Shown in pieces: positions 53,398 through 62,608 of a DNA stretch of 64,000 nt. Made by a program: the position numbers and the translations under genes. The notes beneath the pieces are model-generated. The model made no database searches and had not been told where the DNA came from. It saw only the letters and a program-made list of their open reading frames with translations. The stretch spans positions 62,001 through 126,000 of the forward strand of contig CAXBPC010000012.1 in NCBI GenBank assembly GCA_963977525.1, in the 5' to 3' direction. Source of the stretch: Ancylomarina sp963977525. GTDB lineage: Bacteria; Bacteroidota; Bacteroidia; Bacteroidales; Marinifilaceae. How positions within the stretch are numbered: position 1 is the first letter of the stretch; each line of letters starts with the position of its first letter.

Positions 53398-54204
53398 TCA
53401 TCCATCACACGGTAGGTAGTAATCTTTCATAGGATTGATAAGGAGGATAGGGTTTGGATATTGCTTGATGAAGCATCTAATCTTTTTAGAATTATATCTG
53501 AGAAAGAAAATGCCTTGTGCTTTTCCTGTCATTAAAATAACAAGGTCAGATTCTTTAGTGGTTGATGCTTTGAAGGCTTCTTCGTCGATTTGTTTGCTAG
53601 AGAATTTTGATTTTTGGATTTTATATTCAAAAAGAAATTGAGAAAACATCTTTTTTGTAAATAGCAAGGTGTTTCTAATTGTTTTCATGAATATATCCTC
53701 TTTTTCATTGGCCAGGATAAGTTGAATTACTGCATTGTTAAACCTGCCAAAATAACTAGCCCAAATCATCTTCTCTTTAGATTCTTTCTTATGATCTATC
53801 GGAAGGATAATATTTGAATAATCTGTATTGCTTGAAGTGTTTTTACTAATTAATAATGAAGGTATTTTTGCATTAAGAACCCATGAGAATATGTTGTTTT
53901 TCAAATAGAATTTGAAATCAGTTTTATCATCTACTTCCATGATTAGGAAGATGATGTTGAGCTGTTTTATACTTTTGTTAGGTTGTTCTTCAGTGTTGTC
54001 AAGTATAATTGTGTTAACGTTTTCGTATTCCGAGATGTAATCCTCAATATTGGTTTGAGGAATTCTATTTTTCGAAAAAGGAGAGATGGATATTAATACT
54101 TTTGATTTAAATATGCTAGCAATTTTCAGAGCATGGTTTAATGCTTTTCTGTTTGGGTCTAATTGCTGGATTAGAAGTAATATATGTTGATTTTTTTTAT
54201 ACAT
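53398..54204 (-). CDS. Universal-stress-like protein (divergent)
   Basis: The 268-residue protein opens HILLLIQQLDPNRKALNHAL, typical of a USP strand and helix. It has a second half with ILLPIDHKKESKEKMIWASY and a final strand ILLINP, so it is built of two USP-like domains. The usual ATP-binding G-x2-G-x9-G(S/T) is not clear, so it may not bind ATP. Monocistronic. Confidence 0.65.
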   Translation of the reverse strand: MYKKNQHILLLIQQLDPNRKALNHALKIASIFKSKVLISISPFSKNRIPQTNIEDYISEYENVNTIILDNTEEQPNKSIKQLNIIFLIMEVDDKTDFKFYLKNNIFSWVLNAKIPSLLISKNTSSNTDYSNIILPIDHKKESKEKMIWASYFGRFNNAVIQLILANEKEDIFMKTIRNTLLFTKKMFSQFLFEYKIQKSKFSSKQIDEEAFKASTTKESDLVILMTGKAQGIFFLRYNSKKIRCFIKQYPNPILLINPMKDYYLPCDG

Positions 54205-54712
54205 GTATTAAAGAAAAAAAGAGTTATATAAGAAAAAAGAATTATGTGTTCTTTTTAACTTAATGATTAAATGTTACGAATCTAAGATAATAATTGATAC
54301 TGAAAACTCTTTTTTTAGAAGGATTATTCAGTTTTGACTAATTTTAAACTATTACTGAATTCAAGATGTTAAATAGTAAAACCATTTAGCTTAAGTTCAA
54401 CATAAATTAGTATTTAGACCCTAATGGAGTTTGTTTTAATAATGCTGTTGTTTCAATAAATCCAGTGTTTGTGGCGTGTTTTTCAGCAGGTTTGAGAAGC
54501 TCTTAAGCTTGAGTTTTGTCTATGTTCTAGTTTACAGGAGTTTTCTTTATTAATACTCATTAAAAACTGCTGTGAAGCATAGTTATTTAGACTAAATATG
54601 TATTTTCTGTTTTTCCTTCTATTACACCTTTAAGCATTCTTTTGTCTTGCTCTATTTCTTATCTTAGCATCGTTGTTCATGCGAAAAATTGAACATAATT
54701 TAATGATTAAGA
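54205..54712. other. Intergenic region upstream of the hydrogenase operon
   Basis: 508 bp without an ORF. It separates the minus-strand USP-like gene from the ten-gene hydrogenase operon and should hold the operon promoter. I see no clear dyad or riboswitch fold. Confidence 0.45.
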
Positions 54713-55060
54713 ATGGTGAAGATTTCTCAAATACTTGATGAGTTAAATGCTCAGATTATCTGCGGTAATGGAGATTTAAATCAGGATATCGATTTTGGTT
54801 TTGCTTCTGATTTAATGAGTGATGTCTTGACTATAGATTCTGATAATCTTTTATTGGTTACGGGTTTGAATAATTTGCAAACTATAAGAACCTCTGAAAT
54901 GTCTGACATCCCTTATATATTATTGGTTCGTGATAAGAAGACTTCTGTAGAGATGAAAGATCTTGCAGTAGAAAGTGGGATTACAATTATGGAGTGTAGT
55001 TATTCAATGTTTCGCGCTTGTTCGCTATTGTTTAATATGGGCTTGGAGCCTGTTTATTAA
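54713..55060 (+). CDS. DRTGG-domain protein (first)
   Basis: The 115-residue protein has the DRTGG fold: ISQILDELNAQIICGNGDLN, then DFGFASDLMSDVLTI and a Rossmann-like ending. DRTGG domains occur in phosphotransacetylase and CBS-type proteins and are thought to bind small ligands. It opens an operon that contains a second DRTGG protein (56852), two GHKL ATPases and a hydrogenase. A ligand- or energy-sensing role is inferred. Confidence 0.75.
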   Translation: MVKISQILDELNAQIICGNGDLNQDIDFGFASDLMSDVLTIDSDNLLLVTGLNNLQTIRTSEMSDIPYILLVRDKKTSVEMKDLAVESGITIMECSYSMFRACSLLFNMGLEPVY

Positions 55061-55069
55061 TTATGACTG

Positions 55070-55483
55070 ATGGATTTTAAGTTTGATATAGAAGGAGGCA
55101 ATTTCTCAAAGGCGGGTACAGCTTCAAGTGATGTGAAGAAGGTGTTGAAAAAGCTGAATGTTGATCCAAAGCTAATTAAGCGAATCGTTGTCTCAATATA
55201 CGAGGCAGAGGTAAATGTTGTTGCTCATGCCTATGAGGGTGAGATGAATGTTTCAATATTTCCAGAAAAGATAATTGTACATATTGTTGATAAAGGACCA
55301 GGGATTCCAGATATAGATCTTGCTATGCAGAAAGGATACTCTACAGCTTCACCAGAAGTTAGAGAGATGGGTTTTGGAGCAGGAATGGGATTGCCAAATA
55401 TAAAGAAGAATACCAATGAGCTGAATATTAAGTCAGAGGTTGGTGTAGGTACCGAGATTGAACTAATTAACTATTTAAATTAG
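55070..55483 (+). CDS. Anti-sigma-factor-type GHKL ATPase (RsbW-like)
   Basis: The 137-residue protein is a single HATPase domain. N-box: VSIYEAEVNVVAHAYEG. G1: HIVDKGPGIPDI. G2: GFGAGMGLPNIKKN. This arrangement is that of RsbW/SpoIIAB-type serine kinases. No sigma factor or SpoIIAA-like anti-anti-sigma gene is in the operon, so it may act on another partner. 9 bp after the DRTGG gene. Confidence 0.85.
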   Translation: MDFKFDIEGGNFSKAGTASSDVKKVLKKLNVDPKLIKRIVVSIYEAEVNVVAHAYEGEMNVSIFPEKIIVHIVDKGPGIPDIDLAMQKGYSTASPEVREMGFGAGMGLPNIKKNTNELNIKSEVGVGTEIELINYLN

Positions 55484-55487
55484 GACA

Positions 55488-56849
55488 ATGGAAAAGCTGC
55501 CTTTTTATCACGCCTTAAAAGTTGTCGAAAACGTTTGTATCGGATGTACACATTGCATGAATGTGTGTCCTACAAAGGCAATTCGTGTGAAAAATGGAAC
55601 AGCAGATATTGATAAAAATGCTTGTGTTGATTGTGGCGAATGTTTGAAGGCTTGTCCAGTAGAAGCAATTATTGTAGAACAGGACGATTTTAATCAGATT
55701 TTTAGTTTTAAGCAGCGAGTGGCTTTGCTGCCTACGGTATTGTTAGGGCAATTCTCTGATGATATAACCGAGGAGCAGATTTATTCTGTTATTCATGATA
55801 TGGGTTTTACTCATGTTTTCGAGGTTGATGAAGCTGTTGACTTATTAATTGATGGAACAAAAGAATATATGAGGAAGCATCCTCAGATGCGTCCATTTAT
55901 TTCTAGTTTTTGTCCAGCTATTGTTCGGTTAATTCAAGTACGGTTCCCTTCTTTAGTTGAGAATATTGTGCGTTTAAAACCTGTCGTTGATATATCTTCT
56001 CAGTTTTACCGTAAAAAGTTGATTGATGAAGGTTTCAAAAATGAAGAAATTGGTGTTTTTTATATAACGCCTTGTGCGGCAAAAATTGCCTCAGTAAAAT
56101 CTCCTGTTGGAGAAGAAGAACTTTTAATTGATGGTGTTATTAATATGGACTTTATTTATAATAAAGTCATGTTGAGCATTAAGAAGAAAAGCAATGAGAA
56201 GCAAGAAGTTTCAAATTATCGTCATTTGTCAAAAACAAGTATAGAGTGGACACTAACCAATGGTGAGGCGTCTCAATATGCAGGTCGGTGTTTGGCTATT
56301 GATGAGATTCATAATGTGATAGCATTTTTAGATAAGTTAGAAAATGAAGAAATTACAGATGTTGATTTTCTTGAATTGAGAGCTTGTGATAGAAGTTGTG
56401 CAGGTGGAGTTTTAAGTACGGAGAATAGATTTTTGGCAGTAGAACGTTTAAGTAAGCGTGCCAATAAAGATATAAAGAAGCAGACTGAAACTGTTGAGAT
56501 GTATACGTCTTATCGTCCTTATTTGTTGGAAAATATGGCGATTTCAGAAATCGAACCACGATCTATATTAAGTCTGGATTCTGATATGATGATAGCAATG
56601 GATAAGATGAAAAAGATCCAAAGAATCATGCGAGTTTTACCTGGTATTGATTGTGGAGCTTGTGGTACACCTAAATGCAAAGTTTTAGCAGAGGATATCG
56701 TTCAAGGTAAAGCTAAGATGAATCAGTGTGTGTTTCTTCAGAAAATGCTTACGAAAGAAGAATTAATAAGTCCTCAAGAATCCTTTGATATTTCGGAGAA
56801 CACATGGGGTAAAGGACGTTTTGAAAAGAAGACGATTAAAAATAGATAA
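55488..56849 (+). CDS. Hydrogenase-like Fe-S protein with altered H-cluster L1 motif
   Basis: The 453-residue protein has two [4Fe-4S] ferredoxin motifs (CIGCTHCMNVCP, CVDCGECLKACP) and then a [FeFe]-hydrogenase large-subunit-like domain. L1 reads SSFCPA where catalytic enzymes have TSCCPxW; L2 is TPCAAK; L3 is ACDRSCAGG. The four Cys that hold the [4Fe-4S] part of the H-cluster are present, but the proton-relay Cys is Phe. A further cluster domain (CGACGTPKC, C at +17) follows. It is likely a sensor or electron-transfer relative, not an H2-producing enzyme. Confidence 0.85.
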   Translation: MEKLPFYHALKVVENVCIGCTHCMNVCPTKAIRVKNGTADIDKNACVDCGECLKACPVEAIIVEQDDFNQIFSFKQRVALLPTVLLGQFSDDITEEQIYSVIHDMGFTHVFEVDEAVDLLIDGTKEYMRKHPQMRPFISSFCPAIVRLIQVRFPSLVENIVRLKPVVDISSQFYRKKLIDEGFKNEEIGVFYITPCAAKIASVKSPVGEEELLIDGVINMDFIYNKVMLSIKKKSNEKQEVSNYRHLSKTSIEWTLTNGEASQYAGRCLAIDEIHNVIAFLDKLENEEITDVDFLELRACDRSCAGGVLSTENRFLAVERLSKRANKDIKKQTETVEMYTSYRPYLLENMAISEIEPRSILSLDSDMMIAMDKMKKIQRIMRVLPGIDCGACGTPKCKVLAEDIVQGKAKMNQCVFLQKMLTKEELISPQESFDISENTWGKGRFEKKTIKNR

Positions 56850-56851
56850 CA

Positions 56852-57190
56852 ATGAGAGTACGTGATATTGTTGAAAAATTAGATTTAAAAGTTTGTTCAG
56901 GTGAGCAAGGTTTAGATAAAGATATTGACGGAGGATATACATCAGACTTATTAAGTGATGTTATGGGAAATGCCGATTCTGATCAGGTTTGGGTAACGCT
57001 TCAAACTCACAAGAATATCATGGCAATTGCTTCATTGAAAGAACTTGCTGCTGTCGTCCTAGTAAAAGGCTACGAGCCAGAAGCTGATGCAGCAGCGCAA
57101 AGTAATGAAGAAGGGATTCCAATTTTGTCATCAGAAGAGGAAGCCTTTGAGTTGACAGGAAAGCTTTATAAGCTATTGAGTATTGAATAA
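56852..57190 (+). CDS. DRTGG-domain protein (second)
   Basis: The 112-residue protein is homologous to the first DRTGG protein: VRDIVEKLDLKVCSGEQGLD, GGYTSDLLSDVM and a final helix. The two share the S-D-L-x-S-D-V core but differ elsewhere. It begins 2 bp after the hydrogenase-like gene, so it is translationally linked. Pairing of two DRTGG proteins suggests a heterodimer. Confidence 0.78.
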   Translation: MRVRDIVEKLDLKVCSGEQGLDKDIDGGYTSDLLSDVMGNADSDQVWVTLQTHKNIMAIASLKELAAVVLVKGYEPEADAAAQSNEEGIPILSSEEEAFELTGKLYKLLSIE

Positions 57191-57198
57191 TTGAAATC

Positions 57199-57936
57199 AT
57201 GAAAACGTTTCGAGTCGATCTACATACACATACAGTACTTTCTCCTTGTGGAGATTTGGAGATGAGTCCTGTTAATATTGTGAAGAAGGCAAAAGAACGT
57301 GAGATAGATATAATAGGAATAAGTGATCACAATTCAACCTTGCATGCTCCGTTAGTAAAGGAGTTAGCTGCAAAAGAGGGGATAGTTGTGATGATGGGAG
57401 CAGAGGTAACTACTAAGGAAGAAGTGCATTGTCTGTGTTTTTTTGAGACTGAGGATAATTTAACTGTTTTTCAGAAGTATTTGGAGGAGCATTTACCACA
57501 TATTACTAACGATAACGATAAGTTCGGCTATCAGGTTGTAGTGAATGAGAAGGAAGAGATAGTAGATGAAGTAGAGTGGTTGTTGATTTCGGCGATAAGT
57601 CAAAGTATCGACCAATTGGAGCAAAAAGTTCATGAACTGGATGGTTTGTTTATACCGGCTCACATAAATAAGATGCAAGACAGTATTGTCTCGCAATTGG
57701 GATTTATTCCATTCGATTTGAATGTTGATGCACTCGAATTGACAAGGCATATAAGTAAGGAGGCATTTTTAAAGAAGAATGCTTATTTAAAGGATAAAAC
57801 ATTTATTAAAAGCTCCGACGCTCATTGTATTGATTTGGTTGGAGATGTTTATACAGAATTTCTATTGAAAGAGGCCAGCTTTAATGAAGTGAAAATGGCT
57901 TTAAGAAATGAGGAGGGAAGAACGGTAAATTTATAA
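57199..57936 (+). CDS. PHP-domain phosphoesterase
   Basis: The 245-residue protein has the four PHP metal motifs: DLHTHT (near 7-12), ISDHNS, MGAEVTT and a late SSDAHCIDLVG. PHP proteins of this size hydrolyse phosphate esters or nucleotides (for example 3',5'-bisphosphates). Inside a hydrogenase operon it may remove a signalling nucleotide. 8 bp after the DRTGG gene. Confidence 0.85.
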   Translation: MKTFRVDLHTHTVLSPCGDLEMSPVNIVKKAKEREIDIIGISDHNSTLHAPLVKELAAKEGIVVMMGAEVTTKEEVHCLCFFETEDNLTVFQKYLEEHLPHITNDNDKFGYQVVVNEKEEIVDEVEWLLISAISQSIDQLEQKVHELDGLFIPAHINKMQDSIVSQLGFIPFDLNVDALELTRHISKEAFLKKNAYLKDKTFIKSSDAHCIDLVGDVYTEFLLKEASFNEVKMALRNEEGRTVNL

Positions 57937-57947
57937 AAGTAGAAGAG

Positions 57948-58487
57948 GTGAGAGATTTGTCAGAACATATCATGGATATAATTCAAAATTCGGTAAGAGC
58001 GAATGCGACTCTTGTTGAACTTGAAATATTGGAAGATGTTACTGAGGATACATACAAGTTATTGTTTAAAGATAATGGCTGTGGTATGTCTGAAGATGTT
58101 TTAGCAAAAGTTGCCGATCCGTTTTTCACATCTCGAACAACACGAAAAGTTGGCTTAGGTATTTCGCTTTTAAAGCAAAATGCTGAGCAAACAGGTGGTG
58201 ACTTGAATATTTGGTCTAAAGAAGGTGAAGGAACTCAGCTTGAAGTAGTCTTTTCGCATTCTAATATTGATAGACCAGTTTTAGGAAATATAGCTGAAAC
58301 CATGATGCTGTTGGTTGGCGCTAATCCTGAAATGGATTTTTTGTATAAGCATACTACTTCAGAAGGAGAATATGTGTTTGATACAAAGGAAGTAAAAGAA
58401 GTTTTAGAAGGGGTTTCGTTAAGTGATCCCAATATTTTGGTTTATCTGAAAGAGATGATAAACGAGAATATTAGTACAATAATATAA
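57948..58487 (+). CDS. GHKL ATPase / histidine-kinase-type ATP-binding protein
   Basis: The 179-residue protein starts at GTG 57948 (AGAAG upstream). HATPase motifs: DIIQNSVRANA (N box), DNGCGM (G1), FFTSRTTRKVGLGI (F/G2) and GTQLEVVF. No sensor or His-containing dimerisation domain is present, so it is an isolated kinase ATPase module. The C-terminal 70 residues (about 110-179) are of unknown fold. It is the second ATPase of the operon. Confidence 0.85.
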   Translation: MRDLSEHIMDIIQNSVRANATLVELEILEDVTEDTYKLLFKDNGCGMSEDVLAKVADPFFTSRTTRKVGLGISLLKQNAEQTGGDLNIWSKEGEGTQLEVVFSHSNIDRPVLGNIAETMMLLVGANPEMDFLYKHTTSEGEYVFDTKEVKEVLEGVSLSDPNILVYLKEMINENISTII

Positions 58488-58522
58488 ATAGAATTTAATT
58501 TTAACCTTTAATATTTGAGATT

Positions 58523-58915
58523 ATGGCAAAAGTAAAATCTCTTGCAGACCTGAAGAAAATGAAAGAAAATCTTCAGTCGAAAATGGATCTTAGAGAAAAG
58601 AGTGATGATCCAGACAGTATGGTGCAAGTTAAAGTAGGTATGGCTACTTGTGGTATTGCTTCTGGTGCAAAAGAGGTGATGAATTTCTTTATCGAAGAAA
58701 GCGCGAAAAGAGGAATTTCAGCTGTTGTTACCCAAACAGGATGTATGGGTTATTGTTTTGCAGAACCAACTATCGAGGTAATTATGCCTGGTAAAGATCC
58801 AATAGTTTTTGGTGATGTTGATGTGAAAAGAGCTGATGAGATTATTGAGAAGTACGTTAAGAATGGTGAGTTGGTTGAAGGGATTATTCCTGTAAACTAT
58901 AATACTATTGACTAA
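58523..58915 (+). CDS. Thioredoxin-like [2Fe-2S] ferredoxin
   Basis: The 130-residue protein has the thioredoxin-like ferredoxin fold with Cys at ATCGIASG, then GCMGYC. These hold one [2Fe-2S] cluster as in the N-terminus of HydB/NuoF-type subunits. It lies 22 bp before hydB and is probably a small electron carrier subunit of the hydrogenase complex. Confidence 0.85.
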   Translation: MAKVKSLADLKKMKENLQSKMDLREKSDDPDSMVQVKVGMATCGIASGAKEVMNFFIEESAKRGISAVVTQTGCMGYCFAEPTIEVIMPGKDPIVFGDVDVKRADEIIEKYVKNGELVEGIIPVNYNTID

Positions 58916-58936
58916 TATCTAAACCTAAACACTGTT

Positions 58937-60727
58937 ATGGAAAAGTATAAAATGCATATTCTTATTTGCGGAGGAACAGGGTGTCGAGCATCTGCAAGTG
59001 AGCTTATTCAAACTAATTTAGAAAATGCACTTAAAGCTAAGGGGCTTGAAGATGAAGTGCAGGTAGTGACTACAGGTTGCTTTGGTTTTTGTGAAAAAGG
59101 GCCAATCGTAAAGATTCTTCCAGATAACACATTCTATATTGAAGTGAAGCCTGAAGATGCTGATGAAATTATTGAGGAGCATATTGTTAAAGGACGCCAA
59201 GTAATGCGTTTACTTTATACAGATCCTGATAAGAAAGAAGTTGTAAGTGATGCGAAAAATATGGGTTTCTATAAGAAACAAATTCGTATTGCTCTAAGAA
59301 ACTGTGGATTCATTAATCCAGAGAATATTGAAGAATATATTGCTCGCGATGGTTATTCTGCACTAGGTAAGTGTTTTGAAATGACTCAGCAAGCAGTTAT
59401 TGATATTGTAAAAGCATCAGGTCTTCGTGGACGTGGAGGAGGAGGATTTCCAACTGGTTTGAAATGGGAATTTGCTGCGAAAAATGAAGCTGATCAAAAA
59501 TATGTGGTTTGTAATGCTGATGAGGGAGACCCAGGAGCATTTATGGACCGTTCTATCCTTGAGGGAGATCCTCATTCAGTGCTTGAAGCTATGGCTATTT
59601 GTGGTTACACAATGGGTGCTGACCTAGGTGTTATCTATATTCGTGCTGAGTATCCACTTGCAATTGAGCGTTTGAAGATTGCTATTGCTCAAGCTCGTGA
59701 GTATGGTTTATTAGGTAAGGATATCTTTGGTTCTGGTTTCGACTTTGATATAGAAATGCGTTATGGTGCTGGAGCTTTTGTTTGTGGTGAAGAAACTGCA
59801 TTGATCCATTCTATGGAAGGTCTTCGTGGTGAGCCAACTGTTAAGCCTCCTTTCCCAGCGGAATCAGGATATAATGGTAAGCCAACTAACGTAAACAATG
59901 TTGAAACTTTCGCTAATATTCCTGTTATCATTAACAAAGGTGCTGAGTGGTTTAGTTCTATTGGAACAGCTAAATCAAAAGGTACTAAGGTTTTTGCTTT
60001 GGCAGGAAAGATAAATAATGTTGGTTTGATTGAAGTTCCTATGGGTACTACACTTCGTGAAGTAATTTACGAAATTGGTGGTGGTATCAAAGATGGAAAG
60101 AAATTTAAGGCTGTTCAAACAGGTGGCCCTTCTGGTGGATGTTTAACTGAGAAGCACCTTGATACACCAATTGATTTTGATAACCTTCTAGCAGTTGGCT
60201 CTATGATGGGATCAGGCGGTATGATTGTTATGGACGAAGACAACTGTATGGTTTCTATGGCAAAATTCTATCTTGACTTTACAGTTGAAGAATCTTGTGG
60301 GAAATGTACACCTTGTCGTGTTGGAAACAAGCGCCTTCATGAAATGTTAGATAAGATTACTGAAGGTAAAGGAACTAAAGAAGATTTAGATCTATTGCGC
60401 AACCTAAGTGGTGTAATTAAAGATACGTCACTTTGTGGATTAGGTCAAACGTCTCCAAATCCAGTTTTATCTACTCTTGATAATTTCCACGATGAATATT
60501 TAGCTCACGTTGAAGATCATAAGTGTGCTGCTGGGGAATGTAAGGCATTGATGCAATATGTTGTTGATCCTGAACTCTGTGTAGGTTGTACGCTTTGTGC
60601 GCGTAACTGTCCAGTTGATTGTATTGCTGGAGAACGAAAGGAAGCTCATATTATCGACGTTGAAAAATGTATTAAGTGTGGTGCTTGTATGGATAAGTGT
60701 AAGTTTAATGCCATTAGCATACAATAA
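58937..60727 (+). CDS. hydB: Hydrogenase subunit HydB (NuoF-like, NADH/FMN)
   Basis: The 596-residue flavoprotein has an N-terminal thioredoxin-like [2Fe-2S] domain (CGGTGCRAS, TTGCFGFC), then the NuoF core with NADH site GRGGGGFPTGLKWEF and FMN site NADEGDPGAFMDRS. The SLBB domain follows, then the [4Fe-4S] site ESCGKCTPCRVG and two C-terminal ferredoxin clusters (CVGCTLCARNCP, CIKCGACMDKCK). It is the site where NADH meets the complex in bifurcating hydrogenases. Confidence 0.93.
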   Translation: MEKYKMHILICGGTGCRASASELIQTNLENALKAKGLEDEVQVVTTGCFGFCEKGPIVKILPDNTFYIEVKPEDADEIIEEHIVKGRQVMRLLYTDPDKKEVVSDAKNMGFYKKQIRIALRNCGFINPENIEEYIARDGYSALGKCFEMTQQAVIDIVKASGLRGRGGGGFPTGLKWEFAAKNEADQKYVVCNADEGDPGAFMDRSILEGDPHSVLEAMAICGYTMGADLGVIYIRAEYPLAIERLKIAIAQAREYGLLGKDIFGSGFDFDIEMRYGAGAFVCGEETALIHSMEGLRGEPTVKPPFPAESGYNGKPTNVNNVETFANIPVIINKGAEWFSSIGTAKSKGTKVFALAGKINNVGLIEVPMGTTLREVIYEIGGGIKDGKKFKAVQTGGPSGGCLTEKHLDTPIDFDNLLAVGSMMGSGGMIVMDEDNCMVSMAKFYLDFTVEESCGKCTPCRVGNKRLHEMLDKITEGKGTKEDLDLLRNLSGVIKDTSLCGLGQTSPNPVLSTLDNFHDEYLAHVEDHKCAAGECKALMQYVVDPELCVGCTLCARNCPVDCIAGERKEAHIIDVEKCIKCGACMDKCKFNAISIQ

Positions 60728-60739
60728 GGAGGATTGAAA

Positions 60740-62512
60740 ATGGAACAAATGATAAAATTAACCATTGATAATAAAGAGGTAGAGGTTGCGAAAGGCACCA
60801 CTATGCTCACAGCTGCAAAGCAGATTGGTGTTGAAATACCAACTCTTTGTCACATGCATCTTAAGGATATGAATATCGAGCATAATCCAGGTGGATGTCG
60901 TATTTGTGTTGTTGAAGTTGACGGTAGAAGAAACCTAGCACCTTCATGTAACTCAAAGTGCGAAGCTGGTATGAATATCAAGACTCACTCTATGCGAGTT
61001 TTGAATGCTCGTAAAACAGTTATGGAATTGATGCTTTCTGATCATCCATTTGACTGTCTAGTTTGTGCTAAATCAGGTAACTGTGATTTACAGACTACAG
61101 CTCAAAACATGGGTGTTCGCGAAATTCATTATGCAGGAGCCAAATCTACATACAAGGTTGATACATCTCCAGCTATCATTCGTGATATGGATAAGTGTAT
61201 CATGTGTCGTCGTTGTGAGACTATGTGTAACGACGTACAAACTGTTGGTGCTCTTTCTGCTGTTAATCGTGGATTCGAATCCGTAGTTGCTCCAGCTTTC
61301 GAGATGGATCTTGAGAAGTCTACTTGTACATATTGTGGACAGTGTGTTGCTGTATGTCCTACAGGAGCTCTTACTGAGAAGGATCATACTAATCAGTTGA
61401 TTAGAGATCTTGCAAACCCTAATAAAACTGTTGTAGTTCAAACTGCACCAGCTGTTCGTGCTGCTCTTGGTGAGGAATTCGGAATGGAAGTTGGTACTTT
61501 AGTGACTGGTAAAATGGTTGCTGCACTTCGTGGCTTAGGTTTCGATAGTGTATTTGATACTGATTTTGCTGCCGATCTTACTATTATGGAGGAAGGTACT
61601 GAATTGCTTCAGCGTCTTGATGCTCACTTAAAAGGTGACAAGGATGTTAAGTTACCAATACTGACTTCATGTTGTCCAGGTTGGGTGAATTTCTTCGAGC
61701 ATCACTTCCCAGAGATGAAAGAGATTCCTTCAACAGCTCGTTCTCCTCAACAAATGTTTGGTCCTATTGCTAAGAATTATTTAGCTAAAGAAATGGGTGT
61801 TAAACGTGAGGATATGATCGTTGTTTCTATTATGCCTTGTTTGGCTAAGAAATACGAATGTCAGCGTGATGAGTTTAAGGTTGATGGTGATCCAGATGTG
61901 AACTATTCTATCTCTACTCGCGAATTAGCTAACTTGATTAAGCAAGCTAATATGGACTTTGTTGGTCTTCCAGAAGAAGATTTTGATAACCCAATGGGTG
62001 AGTCAACTGGTGCTGGTGTAATTTTCGGAGCTACTGGTGGCGTTATCGAGGCTGCAACTCGTACTGCTTACGAAGTTTATACTGGAAAGACGCTTGAGAA
62101 GGTTGATTTCGAAGCTCTCCGTGGTATGGAAGGTATTCGTAGTGCTAAAGTTGATTTCGATGGCTTAGAGCTTAATATAGGTATTGCTCATGGTTTGGGT
62201 AATGCTCGTAAGCTTCTTGAAGAAGTGAGAGATGGTAAGTCACAATATCACGCAATTGAAATCATGGCTTGTCCAGGTGGATGTATTGGTGGTGGTGGTC
62301 AGCCATTGCATCATGGTGATACTTCTGTCTTAGCTAAGCGTGCTGCTGCACTTTATCGTGAAGATGCTGGTAAGGCAATTCGTAAGTCTCATGAAAACCC
62401 ATACATTATAAAGTTGTATGAAGAGTTCTTGGGTAAGCCTTGTGGTGAATTGTCGCATAAGTTGCTTCATACTCACTATTTCGACAAGAAAAATGAAATC
62501 GAAATTGAATAG
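60740..62512 (+). CDS. hydA: [FeFe]-hydrogenase catalytic subunit HydA
   Basis: The 591-residue subunit starts at ATG 60740, 7 nt after a perfect AAGGAGG; an in-frame TTG at 60734 is less likely. A plant-type [2Fe-2S] domain, a His/Cys cluster site (HPFDCLVCAKSGNCDLQ), and two ferredoxin clusters (CIMCRRCETMC, CTYCGQCVAVCP) lead to the H-cluster: L1 TSCCPGW (Cys311/Cys312), L2 MPCLAKKYEC and L3 MACPGGCIGGGGQP. All catalytic residues are present. Together with HydB this is the group A3 bifurcating type. No hydEFG maturases are in the window. Confidence 0.95.
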   Translation: MEQMIKLTIDNKEVEVAKGTTMLTAAKQIGVEIPTLCHMHLKDMNIEHNPGGCRICVVEVDGRRNLAPSCNSKCEAGMNIKTHSMRVLNARKTVMELMLSDHPFDCLVCAKSGNCDLQTTAQNMGVREIHYAGAKSTYKVDTSPAIIRDMDKCIMCRRCETMCNDVQTVGALSAVNRGFESVVAPAFEMDLEKSTCTYCGQCVAVCPTGALTEKDHTNQLIRDLANPNKTVVVQTAPAVRAALGEEFGMEVGTLVTGKMVAALRGLGFDSVFDTDFAADLTIMEEGTELLQRLDAHLKGDKDVKLPILTSCCPGWVNFFEHHFPEMKEIPSTARSPQQMFGPIAKNYLAKEMGVKREDMIVVSIMPCLAKKYECQRDEFKVDGDPDVNYSISTRELANLIKQANMDFVGLPEEDFDNPMGESTGAGVIFGATGGVIEAATRTAYEVYTGKTLEKVDFEALRGMEGIRSAKVDFDGLELNIGIAHGLGNARKLLEEVRDGKSQYHAIEIMACPGGCIGGGGQPLHHGDTSVLAKRAAALYREDAGKAIRKSHENPYIIKLYEEFLGKPCGELSHKLLHTHYFDKKNEIEIE

Positions 62513-62534
62513 TATTACAATGGATTTGAGAATT

Positions 62535-62574
62535 GAGATGTGAGCTTTTGATTTTTGAATCTGACTCATATCTC
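62535..62574. repeat. Inverted repeat between hydA and hydC
   Basis: GAGATGTGAG and CTCATATCTC pair around a 20-base spacer, and CTCATATCT is repeated just after. There is no T-run. Possible processing or attenuation site within the operon, or a small repetitive insertion. Confidence 0.5.
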
Positions 62575-62608
62575 ATATCTATAATCTCATATCTTAAATA
62601 TAAGTATT

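Noticed and set aside
55070..55483. Classic SpoIIAB/RsbW anti-sigma partner switch
   Set aside because: No anti-anti-sigma or sigma gene in the operon, so the classic switch cannot be claimed from this window.
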